From contig NZ_QNRC01000002.1 of assembly GCF_003709565.1 (NCBI RefSeq), positions 62,001 through 126,000 on the forward strand: DNA of 64,000 nt. The letters are read 5' to 3'. The notes beneath the pieces were generated by a model that worked only from the letters and a program-made list of their open reading frames with translations, was not told the origin of the DNA and ran no database searches. Positions 60,233-64,000 of this stretch are shown here, piece by piece. The translations under genes and the position numbers were made by a program. The stretch is from Paracoccus sigandri (GTDB lineage Bacteria > Pseudomonadota > Alphaproteobacteria > Rhodobacterales > Rhodobacteraceae). How positions within the stretch are numbered: the first letter of the stretch is position 1; each line of letters opens with the position of its first letter.

Positions 60233-61176
60233 GGCTCGGCCCCCGGATCGAGCGCCAGGTCCGAGACCGGCAGGATGCTGTCGATCAGCCCCGATTCGTG
60301 CAGGAAGGCCTCGAAACGCGCATAGCGGCCATGGTCCAGCGCCGCCGGGCTGTGGGCGAAGCGCGGCAGCGTGTCGGCCCAGGCGCGGGTGTTCAGCTCA
60401 TCCGACAGGTCGGGCGAGGTGGCGGCGAAGGTCTCGAAGGCCTCCTCGGGGTGGTTGACCATGTATTGCGTGCCGCGCTCGATGGCGGCCAGGAAGCGGT
60501 TGATGCGGTCGCGGTCCAGGCTGTCGCGATTGGCGACGAAGATCAGCTCGTCATAGCCGGGCAGGCCCTCTTCCTCGGGGAAGAAGCAGCGACCGTCGCC
60601 GCCGGCCAGCCGCATCTGGGTCAGCTCGAAATTGCGGAAGGCGCCCATGACGGCATCGACCTGGCCGGTCAGAAGCGAAGGGGTCAGCGACCAGTTCACG
60701 TTGACCATTTCCACGTCCTCCGGCGTCAGCCCGCCCTTGGCCAGCATCGCCCCGGTCATCGCGCTTTCCACGCCCGAGACCGAATAGCCGATCTTGCGGC
60801 CCTTCAGGTCGGCAAGGCTCTGGATCGGGCCGTCGGCATGGACCATCAGGCAGTTCAGCGGCGTGGCGACCAGCGTGCCGACGCGCACCACCGGCAGCCC
60901 CTCGTGGACCTGCAGATGAAGCTGCGGCTGATAGCTGACCGCCAGATCGGCCTGGCCGGCGGCGACCAGCTTCGGCGGCTCGGTCGGGTCGGCGGGGGCG
61001 ATCACCTCGACCTGCAGATCCTGGTCGGCGAAGAAGCCCTTTTCCTGCGCCAGGATGATCGGCGCGTGGTCGGGATTCACATACCAGTCGAGGATCAGGG
61101 TCAGCTTGTCCTGCGCCATCGCCGGCAGCGCGAAGGCCAGCCCGGCGGCAAGGGCAATGAGGCGGGTCGGGGTCAT
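60229..61176 (-). CDS. Periplasmic binding protein for thiamine precursor (ThiY/NMT1-like)
   Basis: Substrate-binding protein (315 aa) with signal peptide MTPTRLIALAAGLAFALPAMA and the NMT1/THI5-like opening LTLILDWYVNPDHAPIILAQ, and the body motifs LAVSYQPQLHLQVHEGLP and GRKIGYSVSGVESAM. AGGAG precedes the ATG at 61176 and lies inside thiF. ThiY proteins of this class bind formylaminopyrimidine or HMP. It overlaps thiF by ATGA. Confidence 0.9.
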   Translation of the reverse strand: MTPTRLIALAAGLAFALPAMAQDKLTLILDWYVNPDHAPIILAQEKGFFADQDLQVEVIAPADPTEPPKLVAAGQADLAVSYQPQLHLQVHEGLPVVRVGTLVATPLNCLMVHADGPIQSLADLKGRKIGYSVSGVESAMTGAMLAKGGLTPEDVEMVNVNWSLTPSLLTGQVDAVMGAFRNFELTQMRLAGGDGRCFFPEEEGLPGYDELIFVANRDSLDRDRINRFLAAIERGTQYMVNHPEEAFETFAATSPDLSDELNTRAWADTLPRFAHSPAALDHGRYARFEAFLHESGLIDSILPVSDLALDPGAEP

Positions 61177-62162
61177 CGGGGTTCTCCTGTAAGGATGATG
61201 GGCGGGTCGGCCAGCAGCAGGATCTCGCCCGGCCAATGGGGACGCAGCCGGTCGGCGGCGCGCCAGGCGCGCAGGCCCGAGCGGCAGGCGAAGACGGCGC
61301 GCTGACCGGCGGCGGGACGGGGACCGCCGGGGCCGAAATCCTCGACCCTGTGGCGCCGGGCATGGCGGGCGGCGGGCTGCGGCGCCTCGGCCTCGTCGCG
61401 CAGTTCCACAACGAAATCATTGGCTTGCAGGTCATTCTTCGCAAGGAAGGGGAAGATTTCATCCGGCTCTGGCGCATCGTCGAAGCGGAACGCGCTGCTG
61501 CGGAAGCCCTGCATCTCGTAGCGGATCAGCTGCCCCAGCGGCGAGGGCGTCAGCCCGACCAGCACCGCCAGCGCCATCTGCGCCTGGATCAGGCCGAACA
61601 TGCCGACCACCGGGCCAAGCACCCCGGCCGAGGCGCAGGTCGCCAGGGTATCGGGCAGGTCGGGAAAGACCGCGCGCAAGGACGGCGCGCTGCCGCAGAA
61701 GCCGCCGACATAGCCCGAGAGGCCCAGGACCGAGGCCGAGATCAGCGGCCTGCCCGCCGCCAGGCAGCAATCCGACAGGATATAGCTGACCGCGAAACTG
61801 TCGGCGCAGTCCAGCACCAGATCGGCATCGGCGACCAGGCCGGGCGCGTTGTCGGGGGTCAGCCATGCGACCAGCGGCGCGACCGCGACATCGGGGTTCA
61901 GCGTGCGGGCGAATTCCGCCGCCGCCTCGGCCTTGGGTCGGCCCAGATGCGGGCCATAGATCGGCTGGCGGTGCAGGTTGGTTTCCTCGACCAGATCGGG
62001 ATCGACCAGGGTGATCCGCCCCACGCCCGCCGCCGCCAGATATTGCACCACCGGCACGCCAAGCCCGCCCGCGCCGACGACCAGCAGATGCGCGGCCCCG
62101 ATCCGTGCCTGACCCTCGGCGCCGATCTCGGGCAGGATCACCTGGCGGGCGTAGCGGTTCAT
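61173..62162 (-). CDS. thiF: HesA/MoeB/ThiF-family adenylyltransferase
   Basis: E1-like enzyme (329 aa) that adenylates the ThiS C-terminus for sulfur transfer. Nucleotide loop VVGAGGLGVPVVQYLAAAGVG is followed by LVDPDLVEETNLHRQP, and NPDVAVAPLV. The usual two CxxC zinc pairs of ThiF/MoeB are not visible: the region that should hold the first reads GGFCGSAPSLRAVFP. The C-terminal stretch (AVFACRSGLRAWRAAD) resembles the Cys loop of a rhodanese-like domain, but the rest of that domain is short. It overlaps thiE by ATGA, so the annotation as thiF is by context and fold. Confidence 0.87.
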   Translation of the reverse strand: MNRYARQVILPEIGAEGQARIGAAHLLVVGAGGLGVPVVQYLAAAGVGRITLVDPDLVEETNLHRQPIYGPHLGRPKAEAAAEFARTLNPDVAVAPLVAWLTPDNAPGLVADADLVLDCADSFAVSYILSDCCLAAGRPLISASVLGLSGYVGGFCGSAPSLRAVFPDLPDTLATCASAGVLGPVVGMFGLIQAQMALAVLVGLTPSPLGQLIRYEMQGFRSSAFRFDDAPEPDEIFPFLAKNDLQANDFVVELRDEAEAPQPAARHARRHRVEDFGPGGPRPAAGQRAVFACRSGLRAWRAADRLRPHWPGEILLLADPPIILTGEPR

Positions 62163-62755
62163 GCCGTCACCCGCAGCCAGTCGCGCACGCGGCCCTCGGG
62201 GTCGGGGTTCAGGGTGATGTCGGTCACGACCGAGACCACATCGGCGCCGGCGGCGAAGGCTTCAGGCGCGCGGTCGATGTTCAGCCCGCCGATGGCGATC
62301 AGGGGGATGGTGCCGATCCGCGCCTTCCATTCGGTCAGCTTCGCGACGCCCTGCTGGTGCCATTTCATCTTCTTCAGGATCGTCGGCCAGACCGGCCCCA
62401 GCGCGACGTAATCGGGCGACAGCGCCAGCGCGCGCTCCAGCTCGGCCTCGTCATGGGTCGAGACGCCCAGCTTCAGCCCGGCGGCGCGGATGGCATCCAG
62501 GTCGGCATCGTCCAGATCCTCCTGCCCCAGATGGAGCCAGTCGCAGCCTTCCTCGATAGCGATCCGCCAGTGGTCATTGACCACCAAGATCGCGCCGTGG
62601 TCGCGGCACAGCTCGCGGGCGCGGCGGATCTGGGCGCGGGTTTCGGCGTCGGAACGGTCCTTGACGCGCAACTGCACCAGCTTGACGCCAAGCGGCAGCA
62701 TCCGTTCCAGCCAGTCGGCAGATTCGAAGATCGGATAGAAACGCGGCAGGGTCAT
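62159..62755 (-). CDS. thiE: Thiamine-phosphate synthase ThiE
   Basis: Couples the pyrimidine and thiazole moieties to make thiamine phosphate (198 aa). TIM-barrel features: [35 protein letters not shown] and [10 protein letters not shown] with the phosphate-binding [24 protein letters not shown]. It overlaps thiG by ATGA and thiF by ATGA. Slightly shorter than most ThiE proteins, but complete. Confidence 0.95.
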   Translation of the reverse strand: MTLPRFYPIFESADWLERMLPLGVKLVQLRVKDRSDAETRAQIRRARELCRDHGAILVVNDHWRIAIEEGCDWLHLGQEDLDDADLDAIRAAGLKLGVSTHDEAELERALALSPDYVALGPVWPTILKKMKWHQQGVAKLTEWKARIGTIPLIAIGGLNIDRAPEAFAAGADVVSVVTDITLNPDPEGRVRDWLRVTA

Positions 62756-63516
62756 GACAGGAACGCCTTTCCGATGACGGGGGTCGAGGGGGCGGCCATG
62801 TCGCGCGGCTCCATCGGGTCGGCTTCATGGGCGGCGCGGCCGGCCTCGACGGCCAGCGCCATGGCCCGCGCCATCGCCGCCGGATCGCCCGCGTGGGCGA
62901 CGGCGGTGTTCAGCAGCACGGCGTCGAACCCCATCTCCATCGCCTGCGCGGCATGGGACGGCAGGCCGATCCCCGCATCCACCACCAGCGGCACATCCGC
63001 GAAATGCGCCCGCAGGCTGCGCAGCCCATAGGCGTTGTTGATCCCCAGGCCCGAGCCGATCGGCGCGCCCCAGGGCATCAGCACCTGGCAGCCCGCGTCC
63101 AGCAGCCGCCCGCAGACGGTCAGGTCCTCGGTGCAATAGGGGAAGACCTGGAAGCCGTCCCCGGTCAGGATGCGGGCGGCCTCGACCAGTCCGAATACGT
63201 CGGGCTGCAGCGTGTCGGTATGGCCGATCACCTCCAGCTTGATCCAGTTCGTGTCGAACAGCTCGCGCGCCATATGGGCGGTGGTGACGGCTTCCTTGAC
63301 CGTGTGGCAGCCCGCCGTGTTGGGCAGGATGCGGGCGCCAAGGCCCTGGACCAGCGACCAGAAATCCTGCCCGCCGCCCTGCTCGCGACGCAGGGAGACG
63401 GTGGCGATGCCGGCCTTCGAGGCGCGGAAGGCCTCGGCCAGGATCGCGGGCGAGGGATATTGCGCGGTGCCCAGCATCAGGGGGCTGGCGACCTCGACCC
63501 CGTAGAAGACCGGCAT
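62752..63516 (-). CDS. thiG: Thiazole synthase ThiG
   Basis: Forms the thiazole ring of thiamine from dehydroglycine, deoxyxylulose phosphate and ThiS-thiocarboxylate (254 aa). The Schiff-base lysine is in [16 protein letters not shown], with [11 protein letters not shown] near the N-terminus and the phosphate site [34 protein letters not shown]. It follows thiS by 3 bp and overlaps thiE by ATGA. Confidence 0.96.
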   Translation of the reverse strand: MPVFYGVEVASPLMLGTAQYPSPAILAEAFRASKAGIATVSLRREQGGGQDFWSLVQGLGARILPNTAGCHTVKEAVTTAHMARELFDTNWIKLEVIGHTDTLQPDVFGLVEAARILTGDGFQVFPYCTEDLTVCGRLLDAGCQVLMPWGAPIGSGLGINNAYGLRSLRAHFADVPLVVDAGIGLPSHAAQAMEMGFDAVLLNTAVAHAGDPAAMARAMALAVEAGRAAHEADPMEPRDMAAPSTPVIGKAFLS

Positions 63517-63519
63517 GGC

Positions 63520-63714
63520 CTAACCCCCCTGCATGGGCGCGACGACCTCGATCCGGTCGCCGTCATGGATCGGGGTGGCGGCGCGCAACCCGGCGGGCAC
63601 GAAATCGCCGTTGCGGGCGGTGGCGAGCTTGCCATTGAGGCCCTGTTCGGCAAGCAGGTCGGCAAGGGTCGCGGCCTCGGTTTGCCGCGCCTCGCCGTTG
63701 AGGGTGATGTTCAT
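63520..63714 (-). CDS. thiS: Sulfur carrier protein ThiS
   Basis: Ubiquitin-like sulfur carrier (64 aa) that ends in the Gly-Gly pair (EVVAPMQGG), where the thiocarboxylate forms. The N-terminus MNITLNGEARQTEAATLADL is standard. It overlaps thiO by ATGA and is 3 bp from thiG. Confidence 0.95.
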   Translation of the reverse strand: MNITLNGEARQTEAATLADLLAEQGLNGKLATARNGDFVPAGLRAATPIHDGDRIEVVAPMQGG

Positions 63715-64000
63715 CGGGATACCTCGTCCATGAATTCGGGGGTGATGCCGGTTTCCAGATGATCCGCCGCCATCGCGGCCACGGCGGGCGACAGCAGGAA
63801 ACCGTGGCGATAGAGGCCGTTGGCGAAGATCGTGGCGCCGCGCCGCCGCAGCCTGGGAAGGTTGTCGGGGAAGGCCGGGCGGGCATCGGCGCCGGTCTCC
63901 AGCACCTCGGCCTCGCCGAAGGCCGGGTGCAGCGCATAGGCGGCGGACAGCAGTTCCAGCAGCGAGCGGGCGGTGACGATGCCGCGCCGGTCGCTTTCGA
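63711..64000 (-). CDS. thiO: Glycine oxidase ThiO, 5' part outside the window
   Basis: C-terminal 96 or so codons of a FAD amine oxidase. Seen: ESDRRGIVTARSLLELLSAA, then the substrate/FAD closing segment GATIFANGLYRHGFLLSPAVA, which has the family's GHxRxGxLL-like turn. ThiO supplies iminoglycine for thiazole synthesis. It overlaps thiS by ATGA, and the start and any thi-box (TPP) riboswitch lie beyond the right edge. Confidence 0.88.
   Translation of the reverse strand, partial: ESDRRGIVTARSLLELLSAAYALHPAFGEAEVLETGADARPAFPDNLPRLRRRGATIFANGLYRHGFLLSPAVAAMAADHLETGITPEFMDEVSR

Overview
The window is chromosomal DNA of a GC-rich alphaproteobacterium of the Rhodobacteraceae, most probably Paracoccus or a close relative. 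The best markers are a gene for the F1-ATPase inhibitor zeta subunit (known from Paracoccus denitrificans and its relatives), the Suf-type Fe-S operon, the ligase-associated DNA repair cassette and the thiO-thiS-thiG-thiE-thiF cluster. Coding density is high, third codon positions are strongly G/C, and many genes in operons overlap by ATGA or TGATG. No insertion sequence, prophage, CRISPR array or origin was seen.

Layout. 1-2237 (minus) is a polar amino acid ABC transporter: ATPase, binding protein, and a permease cut by the window edge, with a strong hairpin between binding protein and permease. 2273-3317 (minus) is purC-purS with a terminator. 3445-3762 is the ATPase zeta subunit. 3857-4846 holds two PaaI-type thioesterases, divergent from two MerR regulators and a first beta-oxidation gene set (acyl-CoA dehydrogenase, periplasmic protein, GST, thiolase, cupin, FadJ-type enzyme; to 12886). 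A perfect 11-bp inverted repeat lies in front of the second merR gene. 13047-15858 is a TelA gene coupled to a DUF2927 lipoprotein gene, followed by the wreck of an SPFH gene and a TFIIB-type zinc-finger gene. Next come a PfkB sugar kinase, an I78 inhibitor lipoprotein, uvrB and a DadA-like oxidase.

20754-29421 (minus) is a long sulfur-assembly block read coaBC, NifS-like desulfurase, sufB, an unknown 111-aa protein, sufC, sufD, two membrane proteins, sufS. It is followed by comM/yifB, small genes (DUF982, hypothetical, cold shock, DUF305), tRNA-Val(CAC), an HU-family protein, lon with a heat-shock-like promoter, a sensor kinase, an MBL-fold hydrolase and tRNA-Asn(GTT). 39373-41648 is a CHAD-domain gene translationally coupled to a ParA-type ATPase gene. 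putP and an 8-oxoguanine deaminase-like gene follow.

44865-52259 is a second, tightly overlapping fatty-acid operon (FadE, FadI, FadJ, acetyl-CoA hydrolase/transferase). 52433-58089 is the complete ligase-associated DNA damage cassette (MBL exonuclease, ATP-dependent ligase, Lhr-type helicase, PdeM phosphoesterase). 58114-64000 (minus) is a thiamine operon: thiO (partial), thiS, thiG, thiE, thiF, then a pyrimidine-precursor ABC transporter (binding protein, ATPase, permease) with tenA embedded. The most interesting items are the CHAD-ParA pair, the composite SPFH/TFIIB relic, the MerR operator of the beta-oxidation region, and the unknown members of the suf operon.
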